Of a stretch of 64,000 nt of DNA, positions 27,550 through 35,851 are shown piece after piece. Position numbers and translations under genes: made by a program. The notes beneath the pieces are model-generated. The model was not told where the DNA came from, did no database searches, and saw only the letters and a program-made list of their open reading frames with translations. The first letter of the stretch is position 1; each line of letters starts with the position of its first letter. Source of the stretch: Thermoproteota archaeon (GTDB taxonomy: Archaea > Thermoproteota > Methanomethylicia > Methanomethylicales > Methanomethylicaceae); the NCBI GenBank assembly GCA_020832905.1, contig JAJHRG010000001.1, forward strand, positions 296,617 through 360,616. The letters run 5' to 3'.

Positions 27550-28076
27550 TAATATTCACGCATCATTTTTATTAAATGTGGTGCTTCAGGTATTATTATC
27601 TTCTCTAATGCAAGTTTTATTGCTTTTGGTGATCCTGGTAAGATAAATATAAGCTTATTATTCTTAGTACCAGCAATTGCTCTTGATGCTATAGCTGAAG
27701 TTCCAATTTCACTATATGAAAGAAATCTAAATAATTCTCCAAATCCTGGTAATATTTTTTCAAATATTGGTAAAATTGCTTCTACACTTACATCTTTTTT
27801 ACTTATTCCTGTCCCCCCACTTACTATAATAACATCTATTTCTGGATTATTAATTAGAGATTCTACTTTTTCTCTTATTGTTTTTAAATCATTTGGAAGA
27901 TAAATCTTATCAATAACTTTATTTCCATTGCTAACTATTATATCTTCAGCAATTTTTCCACTTATATCTTCAAATTTTTCATTTCTTATAATTTTTGAAT
28001 AAATATTATCACTTGTTATTATTATTAAATAATTTAATTTCTTTGGTAAATTAACGTGATGATTCAAATTTACCAC
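27549..28076 (-). CDS. moaB: Molybdopterin adenylyltransferase, MoaB/MogA family
   Basis: 175 residues. VIIVSGGTGISKKDVSVEAI carries the GGTG and D motif of MoaB/MogA, and FILPGSPKAIKLALEKIIIPE is the conserved C-terminal substrate segment. It activates molybdopterin by adenylation before metal insertion. It overlaps both moaC (7 bases) and mobB (one base), within the cofactor operon. Confidence 0.92.
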   Translation of the reverse strand: MVNLNHHVNLPKKLNYLIIITSDNIYSKIIRNEKFEDISGKIAEDIIVSNGNKVIDKIYLPNDLKTIREKVESLINNPEIDVIIVSGGTGISKKDVSVEAILPIFEKILPGFGELFRFLSYSEIGTSAIASRAIAGTKNNKLIFILPGSPKAIKLALEKIIIPEAPHLIKMMREY

Positions 28077-28501
28077 TTACTTTTTTCAATTACTTTAATT
28101 TCTTTTATTAATGTATTAGGATATTGACCTTTTTCATCTTTTTCATATTTTTTTACCATATCCCATATTGTTAATAATGCAACAGAGACTCCTGTTAATG
28201 CTTCCATTTCTACACCTGTTTTTGCATTAGTTCTTACTACTGATAATACTTCTATTTCACTTTCTTTAATATTAAATTCTATTGATATGTACTCTATGGG
28301 AATTGGATGACATAATGGTATTATTTCTGATGTACGCTTAATAGCTTGAATTGCTGCTATTTTTGCTATTGTAATAACATCACCTTTTTCTATAGCATTT
28401 CTTTTTATTAATTCAATTGTTTCTTTTTTTAAAATAATTTTACCAATTGCTTTTGCTTCTCTCATTACTACTTCTTTATGACTAATATCTACCATACTCA
28501 T
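28070..28501 (-). CDS. moaC: Cyclic pyranopterin monophosphate synthase MoaC
   Basis: 143 residues. MVDISHKE at the start, AIQAIKRTSEIIPLCHPIPI (substrate pocket), KTGVEMEALTGVSVALLTIWDMVK (the signature with the active-site residues) are all present. It converts the MoaA product to cPMP. The start could be the MVDISHKE methionine at 28495, two codons after the one given. First gene of the cofactor run, just after the winged-helix gene on the same strand. Confidence 0.96.
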   Translation of the reverse strand: MSMVDISHKEVVMREAKAIGKIILKKETIELIKRNAIEKGDVITIAKIAAIQAIKRTSEIIPLCHPIPIEYISIEFNIKESEIEVLSVVRTNAKTGVEMEALTGVSVALLTIWDMVKKYEKDEKGQYPNTLIKEIKVIEKSKW

Positions 28502-28506
28502 TTTTA

Positions 28507-28767
28507 TTACCTCTTAAAAGAATTAAATAAATTCTTAATAGCTTGAGCTTTTGCATGATCTTTTCTTAATCTAAATATTCTTATTCTACCAAATCTTTTT
28601 TCTTCTACAATTCCCATTTCACAAAGTTTCTTCAAATGTGCACAAGTTGTAGCATGATTTAATCCAGTCTTCTTCGTTATAGCTGAAATATTTAATTCTT
28701 CTTTTTCAGCAAGAACTTTAAGTATTTTTACTCTTCCTTTTGATGAAAAAATTTCTTCTACTGACAT
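28507..28767 (-). CDS. Small winged-helix transcription regulator (ArsR-like)
   Basis: 86 residues. A winged helix-turn-helix fills the protein: RVKILKVLAEKEELNISAITKKTGLNHATTCAHLKKLCEMGIVEEKRFGRIRIFRLR. No metal-binding Cys pair is obvious. It begins in an overlap with the orc1 stop and precedes moaC, so it probably sits in the same transcript as the replication initiator. Its target is unknown; autoregulation of this transcript is a guess. Confidence 0.8.
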   Translation of the reverse strand: MSVEEIFSSKGRVKILKVLAEKEELNISAITKKTGLNHATTCAHLKKLCEMGIVEEKRFGRIRIFRLRKDHAKAQAIKNLFNSFKR

Positions 28768-29939
28768 TATTTTTCACTACTTAATATTGATTCTAATTTT
28801 TCAGCTGGTATTCCTGTAAGACTTATTATTGTAGTTCTCCCTTTAGTATTTACCACTTTAGCTTGAATAATACCAATATTTTTTAAATTTTGAACATATT
28901 CCCATAATTGAGTATGTTTTCTTGGTTCTATTTTCTTATTTTCACATATCATATTATAAACAGATTCAACTTCTCCCATACTTGTATATGTATTTTTACT
29001 TTTCTTTAGAATACTTGCTATTGAAAGTAATAATAATTTTTCATGTAATGATAATTCTAATATTATATTTATTGGGAAAGGAAAAACATCTGATTGTGCT
29101 TTCCTTACATGCTCAGGTAATATTTTATTAGATCCATCAGCATCTGCATATTTTCCTGCTCTCCAAAGTAATTCAAGTGCATATCTTGCATCACCTCTTG
29201 AAGCAGCTATTTCAGCAATCATATTTAAAACATCATCATCAATAACACCTTCCTTTAATGCTTCTTTACTTCTTAGTTTTATAATATCAAATAATTGATT
29301 TGAAGTATATGGATCAAATTTTACTATATTATGAAGTAATGTACTTTGAATTGATCTATCTATTTCATATAGTAAATTTAAATTTCTAGTAATTAGCATT
29401 ATACTTATTCTTTGCTTTCTATTAATATATTCATCAGCAATACGTGATAAAAAATAAAGTAGTGTTTCATTTTCTATTATAAAATCAATTTCATCTAAAG
29501 TTAATAAAATATATGAATTATTTTCTTCTAGATAATCCCATATTAAGTTAAAAAGTTCTTGAGCTGAAAGTCCTCTATTTGGAATACTTGGTATTAAGCT
29601 TTGAGCAATTTTTCTTATTATAAGAAAGAAAGTTCTATCTTTATAACAATTTATATGAACATATCTTAAGTTAATTTTTCTTTCTTTTGCAATATTCTCC
29701 ATAGTAATACCAAATCTTTTTGCTACAGCAGTTTTTCCAACTCCTATATCACCTACTAATATAGCTCTTTGTAAAGTAGATCCAGGAGAATCAATCATTA
29801 CTCTAAATAATCTAGTTAAAGCTCTTATTTGTTCTTCACGATGAACTAAATTTAATGGTACATAATCTGGAAAAAGAACAGCTTCATTTTTAAATACAGT
29901 TGGTTTTTCTAATTCTTTTATTATAATATCATATGTCAT
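28767..29939 (-). CDS. orc1: Orc1/Cdc6 replication initiator
   Basis: 390 residues. AAA+ core with Walker A VGDIGVGKTAVAKRF, Walker B LLTLDEIDFI, sensor 1 MLITRN, and a lid region GDARYALELLWRAGKYAD, followed by a C-terminal winged helix (MGEVESVYNMICENKK...LRNIGI-like). It binds origins and helps load MCM. Archaeal origins often lie beside this gene, but I find no clear origin-recognition box in the flanking gaps. Expressed with the winged-helix gene after it. Confidence 0.95.
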   Translation of the reverse strand: MTYDIIIKELEKPTVFKNEAVLFPDYVPLNLVHREEQIRALTRLFRVMIDSPGSTLQRAILVGDIGVGKTAVAKRFGITMENIAKERKINLRYVHINCYKDRTFFLIIRKIAQSLIPSIPNRGLSAQELFNLIWDYLEENNSYILLTLDEIDFIIENETLLYFLSRIADEYINRKQRISIMLITRNLNLLYEIDRSIQSTLLHNIVKFDPYTSNQLFDIIKLRSKEALKEGVIDDDVLNMIAEIAASRGDARYALELLWRAGKYADADGSNKILPEHVRKAQSDVFPFPINIILELSLHEKLLLLSIASILKKSKNTYTSMGEVESVYNMICENKKIEPRKHTQLWEYVQNLKNIGIIQAKVVNTKGRTTIISLTGIPAEKLESILSSEK

Positions 29940-29967
29940 ATCAATTATTAATTAGCTTTTAGAAAAT

Positions 29968-30492
29968 TTATGACTTTTGTATTTCAATATTACTTAGTGA
30001 GTTAGGCGAAAGTTTTTTTATTACTCTATTTGGTGAACCAAAAGTTATAGCAGTTTTATCTCCTATTATGTTTATAAATAATAAAAGTTCTGGATTTTTA
30101 TAATCAATTTTATAACCAAGTTCCTTTAGTTTTTCTCCTATCATTAATTTTAGTTCATAAGAAGATTCTATTGCTTTTCCTCTTTTACAACATTCAATTT
30201 TTATTCTTCCAGTTTTTCCTTTTACTAAATCAATTATAGCTTTTAATATTGATGAAATATTTGACTCAACTATAATATCTACTGGAATTACCTTATAAAC
30301 ATAAGCTGTAGGACATTCTTTAAGTATATTTACAATTTCATCTGAATTAATTTTAGATTTAAGTATTAATACTCCTTGAAATCCACTTTCTAAAACTTCA
30401 GCTTCATAATCTCTAGGAAGAATACAATCTAGAATTTCAATTTTTGCAGAAGCTTCTTTTTTATGAGGTACTGTAATTATTGCTAATCCCAT
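29968..30492 (-). CDS. THUMP-domain protein (TAN1-like)
   Basis: About 174 residues. The region LKECPTAYVYKVIPVDIIVESNISSILKAIIDLVKGK followed by RIKIECCKRGKAIESSYELKLMIGEKLKELGYKIDYKNPELLLFINIIGDKTAITF is a THUMP RNA-binding fold. No methyltransferase or other catalytic domain is attached, as in TAN1, which aids tRNA cytidine acetylation. ATG 30492 is given; a GTG two codons upstream is possible. Role in tRNA modification is inferred from the fold. Confidence 0.75.
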   Translation of the reverse strand: MGLAIITVPHKKEASAKIEILDCILPRDYEAEVLESGFQGVLILKSKINSDEIVNILKECPTAYVYKVIPVDIIVESNISSILKAIIDLVKGKTGRIKIECCKRGKAIESSYELKLMIGEKLKELGYKIDYKNPELLLFINIIGDKTAITFGSPNRVIKKLSPNSLSNIEIQKS

Positions 30493-30628
30493 AATCACTT
30501 TAAAATCATAATTATTTTTAAGTATTTTGTATAATAATAAAAGCTTTTTAATATTTTAACTAATAGTGAAAGTTTTTTGGAATGAGGAAAAAATTAGTTT
30601 TTAAAGTGAAAAAGAGTTAGAAATAATT

Positions 30629-31702
30629 ATGGAATCTAGTGTATATTTTCTTGATTTTAATAGAATAAGTAATACAATTAAAGCAATGGATAAATTATTA
30701 GAAAAATCTATTTCATATATAGAACCAGGTTCTAGTATTGCTATAAAAGTACATATTGGAGAAAGAGGAAATTTCACTTATATAAGACCTTTTTTTATAA
30801 GAAAAATTGTTGATTATTTAAAACAACAAAAAGCAAAGCCTTTTGTTACTGAAACTACAGTTCTTTATCCTACAGGATATAGAAGAAATGAAGAAGAAAT
30901 AATTGAAACTGCTAGGTATAATGGATTTACAGAAGAAGGTTTAGGATGTCCTATAGTTGTAGCTGATGGAAATGATGGAGAAGATGGTATTGAAGTTATT
31001 TCTGATTTTCCTAATTCTCCAATAAAAAGTATAAAAGTAGCAAGAAAAATAGCAGAAGCTAATGGAGTCATTATTGTAAGTCATGTAAAAGGACATGTAT
31101 TTTCTGGATTTGGTGGAGCAATTAAGAATCTTGCAATGGGATGTACAACAAGAAGTAGTAAAAAAATTCAACATGCAGCACATGGAATTGTATTTAATTA
31201 TGAAAAATGTAATAGTTGTGGAAAATGTATAGAAGCATGTGTATTTTCTGCAATAGAAATGATAGATAATAGACCAGTTAGAAATGAGAATAAGTGTATG
31301 TATTGTGGAAATTGTATTTTTTCATGTGAAAATAATGCAATAGATATATTTAAAGATGGAAAAGAAAGATTTCAAATTGCTTTAGCTTATGTTGCTGCAT
31401 GTGTATTAAAGATAATAAAACCATTAGTTTTTATAAACTTTTTAATGGATATAACTACTTTATGTGATTGTTGTGCACCTGCTGGTAATATTATTACTCA
31501 TCATATTGGAATATTAGCATCAAAAGATCCAGTAGCAATAGATGAAGCCTCTTTAGATTTAATAGATAATAGTCCTTTGCTTCCCGGTATTCCATATCCT
31601 GATCCATTAGGTAAATTAAATGGTACTGATAGTAGAATTCAAATAAAATATCTTGAAAAATTGGGAATGGGAACTAGAAAATACAGATTGATTTATATTT
31701 GA
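30629..31702 (+). CDS. DUF362 protein with an inserted 2[4Fe-4S] ferredoxin domain
   Basis: 357 residues. The N- and C-terminal parts match DUF362: PGSSIAIKVHIGERGNFTYIRP, VIIVSHVKGHVFSGFGGAIKNLAMGC, and VAIDEASLDLID near the end. Between them, about residues 190-235, are two ferredoxin motifs, CNSCGKCIEAC and CMYCGNCIFSC. The family is poorly understood and thought to be redox-linked. The ATG is preceded by AGTTAGAAATAATT without a clear Shine-Dalgarno. It stands alone, followed by the opposite-strand tRNA-His. Confidence 0.85.
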   Translation: MESSVYFLDFNRISNTIKAMDKLLEKSISYIEPGSSIAIKVHIGERGNFTYIRPFFIRKIVDYLKQQKAKPFVTETTVLYPTGYRRNEEEIIETARYNGFTEEGLGCPIVVADGNDGEDGIEVISDFPNSPIKSIKVARKIAEANGVIIVSHVKGHVFSGFGGAIKNLAMGCTTRSSKKIQHAAHGIVFNYEKCNSCGKCIEACVFSAIEMIDNRPVRNENKCMYCGNCIFSCENNAIDIFKDGKERFQIALAYVAACVLKIIKPLVFINFLMDITTLCDCCAPAGNIITHHIGILASKDPVAIDEASLDLIDNSPLLPGIPYPDPLGKLNGTDSRIQIKYLEKLGMGTRKYRLIYI

Positions 31703-31709
31703 GCTGGAG

Positions 31710-31799
31710 GGCCCGGAGCGGGAATCGAACCCGCGATCTGGGGCTCCACAGGCCCCCGGGATAACCACTACCCCTCGGGGGTATTACCTTACCCGGGCC
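31710..31799 (-). tRNA. tRNA-His (anticodon GTG) with a 16-base intron at position 9/10
   Basis: Anticodon stem GGGGC/GCCCC with loop CTGTGGA gives GTG. The encoded G-1 pairs with C73, the histidine identity mark; acceptor GCCCGGG/TCCGGGC; T arm GCGGG/CCCGC. Between acceptor and anticodon arms there are 16 surplus bases. They fold as bulge-helix-bulge: CGGG with CCCG, bulges TAA and AGG, inner GGT/ACC. Cutting gives TA|GGGTAGTGGTTATCCC, a normal D arm. CCA is not encoded. Flanking CTGGAG/CTCCAG can extend the acceptor stem. Confidence 0.9.
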
Positions 31800-31866
31800 A
31801 CCCCTCCAGCATGATGAAAATATAACTAATTGATTATATAAGCTTATTTCTCATGAATAGCTTTAT

Positions 31867-32465
31867 ATGAAAAAGAGTATTCTTTATTTAGGAATTATGG
31901 AATATCAAAGATTTTTAACTAAGAATTTTAAACCTTTTGATCCACTAGAATTAGCAAAAGAAACAGAAAAAATTGTAACAAGATGGAGTGATGAAGCTAA
32001 AGAGAGAAATATAGAGGTAATCAAAGTAGATCCTAAAAGTACATCTTCAAAATGTCCTATATGTGGTGATAAGCTAGTTGAGGACAGATACAGATTGCTG
32101 AGATGCAAGAAATGCAACTTCATAGGTGATAGAGATGTTATTGCAACAATAAATCTCTATTTTAAATACTCAAGATGTGGGGTCTATGGGGTGGTCCTGA
32201 ATGCCCCTAAGCCCGATGAAAACCGAGTGGAATGCAGGGGAATAAGAATGAGGCAATGACATCAAGTTATATGAATCCATGTAAGAGCTGAACCCCAAAA
32301 GAGGAAAGAGAAAATTTAATTCAAATGTTAGATGAAATTGATCCAGAAGCAAATTATTATAAAACTTTAGAAGAAGTAATAGATCCTTATTATACTACAA
32401 TAAAAAGATTAAGAGCATTTGAAGATGAAAAATTTGCAAAAATTCTCCTAAAGAAATTCTCATAA
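31867..32465 (+). pseudogene. Host gene interrupted by a TnpB/IS605-type relic
   Basis: The first ~39 codons (MEYQRFLTKNFKPFDPLELA... onward from 31897) and the last ~56 codons (32298-32465, ...NLIQMLDEIDPEANYYK... ending LLKKFS) have the AT-rich style of the chromosome. Between them lies the end of a TnpB gene. The N-terminal piece resembles the start of an archaeal radical SAM family that begins FDPLELA-x-x-TE-IV; that assignment is tentative. The central domain is missing, so an insertion followed by deletion is the simplest history. Confidence 0.6.
31985..32297 (+). mobile_element. IS605-type element relic: TnpB C-terminus and right end
   Basis: Only the C-terminal ~90 codons of TnpB remain: DEAKERNIEVIKVDPKSTS, the zinc ribbon C-P-I-C...C-K-K-C and GDRDVIATINLY with the last RuvC Asp. 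The frame runs to 32259, and the element seems to end with AGCTGAACCCCA at 32297. The last 92 bases recur at 51435-51526. The left end and catalytic N-terminal part are gone, so it cannot be active. Confidence 0.75.
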
Positions 32466-32507
32466 ACTTCATAGTTTTATTATATCTTATTATTTTTGAA
32501 AAATTGA

Positions 32508-32582
32508 TGCTCCGGCCGGGATTTGAACCCGGGTCACTGGCTCGAGAGGCCAGTATACTTGACCGGACTATACTACCGGAGC
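32508..32582 (-). tRNA. tRNA-Glu (anticodon CTC)
   Basis: Acceptor GCTCCGG/CCGGAGC, D arm GTAT/GTAT region, anticodon stem CTGGC/GCCAG with loop CTCTCGA, T arm CCGGG/CCCGG, discriminator A. No intron; CCA not encoded. Confidence 0.94.
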
Positions 32583-32643
32583 TAATATTATATAATCAGA
32601 TTCTCCTAAAATATTTTATATCTGAATTAAAAATAACATATTG

Positions 32644-34134
32644 ATGACAGAAGCAATTAGAGTTGAAGAAAGTAGAGTAAAAGTATTATATCCAATAGAA
32701 GAACCTTATGTATATGTAGTTATAAGTGAAGATCCAAATTCAGGTGAAATTATTTACAAAGTTATAGAACCAACATTAACTTCTGAAGATAAGATAATTT
32801 TAGAAAAGATAAAGAAAATATTTTTAGATGAATTAGATGTAGATTTAATGGAATTAAGTAAAGAAGAAGCTCATAAATTTTTAGAAAAAAGAATAAGAAA
32901 AATAGTAAAGGATTATAAAATTAAGATAGATGAAGGTCAATTAAATAAAATTTTATATTATTTGAAAAGAGATTTTTTAGGTTATGGTAAAATAGATGCA
33001 CTAATGAAGGATCATTATGTAGAAGATATTTCATGTGATGGTGTAAATGTACCTATTTACATTTGGCATAGAGAATATGAATCAATAAAAACAAATATTA
33101 TTTATGATAATGAAGAAGAGTTAAATAATTTTGTTGTAAGACTTGCATATCTTTGTGGAAAGCATATATCTGTTGCACAACCAATACTTGATGCATCTCT
33201 TCCAGATGGAAGTAGAGTAAATGCTACTTTTAGTACAGAAATTTCAAGAAGAGGTACAACTTTTACTATAAGAAAATTTAGATCAGATCCTATTACAATA
33301 ATTGATTTAATACAATTTGGTACAATTTCTGTAGAATTAGCAGCATATTTTTGGTTTGCTGTAGAGAATAAAGCATCAATATTAGTTGCAGGTGAAACAG
33401 CAGCTGGAAAAACTACTATGTTAAACTGTTTATCTATGTTCATAAGACCTGAATTAAAAATAATTACAATAGAGGAAACTCCTGAATTAAATCTTCCACA
33501 TGCTAACTGGATTCCCATGGTTACTAGAACAGGTTTTGGTATAAGTGCTTCTGAAATGAGATTATTTGATTTATTAAAAAATGCTATGAGACAAAGACCT
33601 GATTATATTATTGTTGGAGAAATAAGAGGAGCTGAAGCATATACATTATTTCAAGCATTAGCTACAGGTCATGGTGTACAAAGTACTATTCATGCTGAAT
33701 CTCCAGAAAAAGTTATTTCTAGACTTGAATCTCATCCAATGAATGTTCCAAAGTCAATGATTGAACTTCTTGATATTATTGTCGTTCAGGGAAGAGTAAA
33801 AATTGGTAATAGACCAGCAAGAAGAACATTATATGTTACAGAAATAAAAGGTTATAATCGTGAAAAAGATGAAATAGAATTACACTATTTTTCAAAATGG
33901 GATCCTACTACTGATAAACATGTTGTAGAAAAAGAAAGTATAGTATTAAAGAAAATAGCAGAAAGAAAAGGAATGACAATTGAAGATATAAGTACTAATC
34001 TAAGAAAAAAGACTATTATTCTTAATTGGATGTTAAAAAAAGGTATTAGACGCTATTCTGATATTGGAAGAATTCTAAGAGATTATTATGTTGATAGTGA
34101 AAGAGTTTTTGGACAAGCATTGGTGGAAAGCTAA
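32644..34134 (+). CDS. Type II/IV secretion (pilus/archaellum-type) ATPase
   Basis: About 496 residues. N-terminal domain with IDEGQLNKILYYLKRDFLGYGKIDALMKDHYVEDISCDG, then Walker A VAGETAAGKTTM (about residues 248-259), the Asp box, Walker B DYIIVGEIRGAEA and the His box TGHGVQSTIHAE. It matches the GspE/FlaI/TadA superfamily that powers assembly of type IV pili or archaella. A TTG precedes the ATG. It is followed at once by two TadC-like membrane proteins. No pilin or prepilin peptidase is seen nearby, so adhesion, archaellum or secretion cannot be told apart. Confidence 0.92.
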   Translation: MTEAIRVEESRVKVLYPIEEPYVYVVISEDPNSGEIIYKVIEPTLTSEDKIILEKIKKIFLDELDVDLMELSKEEAHKFLEKRIRKIVKDYKIKIDEGQLNKILYYLKRDFLGYGKIDALMKDHYVEDISCDGVNVPIYIWHREYESIKTNIIYDNEEELNNFVVRLAYLCGKHISVAQPILDASLPDGSRVNATFSTEISRRGTTFTIRKFRSDPITIIDLIQFGTISVELAAYFWFAVENKASILVAGETAAGKTTMLNCLSMFIRPELKIITIEETPELNLPHANWIPMVTRTGFGISASEMRLFDLLKNAMRQRPDYIIVGEIRGAEAYTLFQALATGHGVQSTIHAESPEKVISRLESHPMNVPKSMIELLDIIVVQGRVKIGNRPARRTLYVTEIKGYNREKDEIELHYFSKWDPTTDKHVVEKESIVLKKIAERKGMTIEDISTNLRKKTIILNWMLKKGIRRYSDIGRILRDYYVDSERVFGQALVES

Positions 34135-35012
34135 TGAAATTTTTTAAATTACCTAATTTATCATTTATTGCTTATAGAATTTTTGGAAGATTTGCTGATT
34201 TAATTATAGTTTATTTTGAGGATTTAGAAAGAGATATAAAAAGAGCTGGAATGAAAATTTCTCTTTATAGATATGTAAGCTTAATGTTTTTTCTTTGCTT
34301 AATTTCATTTTTTACTACTTTTATTATTTCACTACTAATACTTATTTCAAGAATGTATTTGTTTTATAGTATTATTGGATCAATAGGATTAGGAGTATTA
34401 GTTTCTGGAATAACATTTTGGATAATGTATTTACTACCAGGTATAATTGCTAATGAAAGAAAAAGAAAAATTGATGATACATTAGGTTTTGTAACTAATT
34501 ACATGGCAATTCTATCAACATCAGGTATTACTCCTGAAGCTATCTTTAAGAGTTTAGCTACAACTAATATAAACAAAGTAATAAAAGAAGAAATTAGTGA
34601 TATTGTAAGAAGAATGGAAATAGCAGGTGAAAGTTTTTATTCTGCAGTTAAAAGAAAAGCAGAAGAAACACCATCTAAATATTTTTCAGATTTATTAAAA
34701 GGAATACTAATGGTAAGTAGAACTGGAGGAAATTTAGAAAGATTCTTAAGATCTCAAGCAAGATATTTCATGAGAATTAAAAGAGCAATATTAAGAAAGG
34801 GATTAGATCAATTAGGTATTATTGCAGAAGTATATGTAACTGCAGGTATAGTGTTACCAATAGTAATGCTAATAATACTATCAGTAATGGCAATTCTTGG
34901 ATGGGCTGGAAATGTAGTAATTTGGTTATATCTTATCTCATTTGTATTAGTACCAATTATTTCAATAATAATAATAATTTTAATAGATACTATGATACCT
35001 AAAGGTGAATAA
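34134..35012 (+). CDS. TadB/TadC-like pilus assembly membrane protein (first half)
   Basis: 292 residues. Hydrophobic helices at ~50-70, 80-105 and two at the C-terminus (about 225-285) flank a cytoplasmic T2SSF domain (RKRKIDDTLGFVTNYMAILSTSGITPEAIFKSLA...LKGILMVSRTGGNLERFL). FlaJ/GspF proteins with two such domains are about 500 residues; here each domain has its own gene, as in Tad systems. It forms the membrane platform for the ATPase. Start overlaps the ATPase stop (TAATG). Confidence 0.85.
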   Translation: MKFFKLPNLSFIAYRIFGRFADLIIVYFEDLERDIKRAGMKISLYRYVSLMFFLCLISFFTTFIISLLILISRMYLFYSIIGSIGLGVLVSGITFWIMYLLPGIIANERKRKIDDTLGFVTNYMAILSTSGITPEAIFKSLATTNINKVIKEEISDIVRRMEIAGESFYSAVKRKAEETPSKYFSDLLKGILMVSRTGGNLERFLRSQARYFMRIKRAILRKGLDQLGIIAEVYVTAGIVLPIVMLIILSVMAILGWAGNVVIWLYLISFVLVPIISIIIIILIDTMIPKGE

Positions 35013-35844
35013 AATGCCATATGTAAAGAAAACTGAAAAATTAATTCTATATATTGTATCCATAGTGACTGGAATAATAATTGCAATAATAAGCTACTTT
35101 GTGTATTCAAGAGATGTAAGAATGGCTGATTACCTTATAGCTATTGCAATAATGATTACTTTATTTCCAGCTGGAACATTACATTATTTTGAATTTAGAT
35201 GGAAAAAAGCAATTGAGAGTAAAATACCAGATCTATTATATGATATTACTGAAGCTCAACTATCAGGTATGAGTTTTATTAGAGCTTTACAAACAGCAAC
35301 ATCTCATGATTATGGAATTGTATCAAAGGAATTAAGAAAAGTAGTAGCTCAAATAAGATTAGGATTAAGTTTAGAAGATGCTTTAAATAAATTTGCAGAA
35401 AGAACAGATTCAGAATTAGTAAGAAAAGTAAGTATAATAATTAGTGGAGTTAGTAAATATGGTGGTGATGTAACAAAAACAATAAGATCTTTAGCAGATT
35501 ACATAAAGTTATTATTAACATTAGATGAAGAGAGAAAAGCTTCAATGCGTATGTATCTTGGAATTGTTTATATTTCCTTCATAGTATTACTAGTAATCAT
35601 TGTTATTTTATTAAATCAATTCTTCTTTAATATTCTTAAGTTAGCAATAGGTACTACTTTGATTTTACCACAAATAGGTTATGAAGGATTTAGGAGAATA
35701 TTTTTCTATGCTACTATTGTTCAAGCAATTTGTTCTGGTTTAGTAACTGGAAAACTTGGAGAAGGTTCTATATTTGCAGGTTTAAAACATATAGTAATAA
35801 TGATGTTTCTTTCACTTATTGTATTTTCATTAATAGTATATTAA
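35005..35844 (+). CDS. TadB/TadC-like pilus assembly membrane protein (second half)
   Basis: 279 residues. Two N-terminal helices (about 10-32, 40-60), a T2SSF domain (KIPDLLYDITEAQLSGMSFIRALQTA...ISGVSKYGGDVTKTIRSLADY) and C-terminal helices (about 185-208, 250-278). Start overlaps the previous stop by 8 bases. The pair probably acts as a heterodimeric FlaJ/GspF-like platform. Confidence 0.85.
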   Translation: MNKMPYVKKTEKLILYIVSIVTGIIIAIISYFVYSRDVRMADYLIAIAIMITLFPAGTLHYFEFRWKKAIESKIPDLLYDITEAQLSGMSFIRALQTATSHDYGIVSKELRKVVAQIRLGLSLEDALNKFAERTDSELVRKVSIIISGVSKYGGDVTKTIRSLADYIKLLLTLDEERKASMRMYLGIVYISFIVLLVIIVILLNQFFFNILKLAIGTTLILPQIGYEGFRRIFFYATIVQAICSGLVTGKLGEGSIFAGLKHIVIMMFLSLIVFSLIVY

Positions 35845-35851
35845 CAATTTT

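Noticed and set aside
30499-30628. Possible replication origin near orc1/cdc6
   Set aside because: The gap is AT-rich and contains AGTGAAAG and GGAATGAGGAAA, but no repeated or inverted origin recognition box is seen; the divergent promoters of the flanking genes explain the composition.
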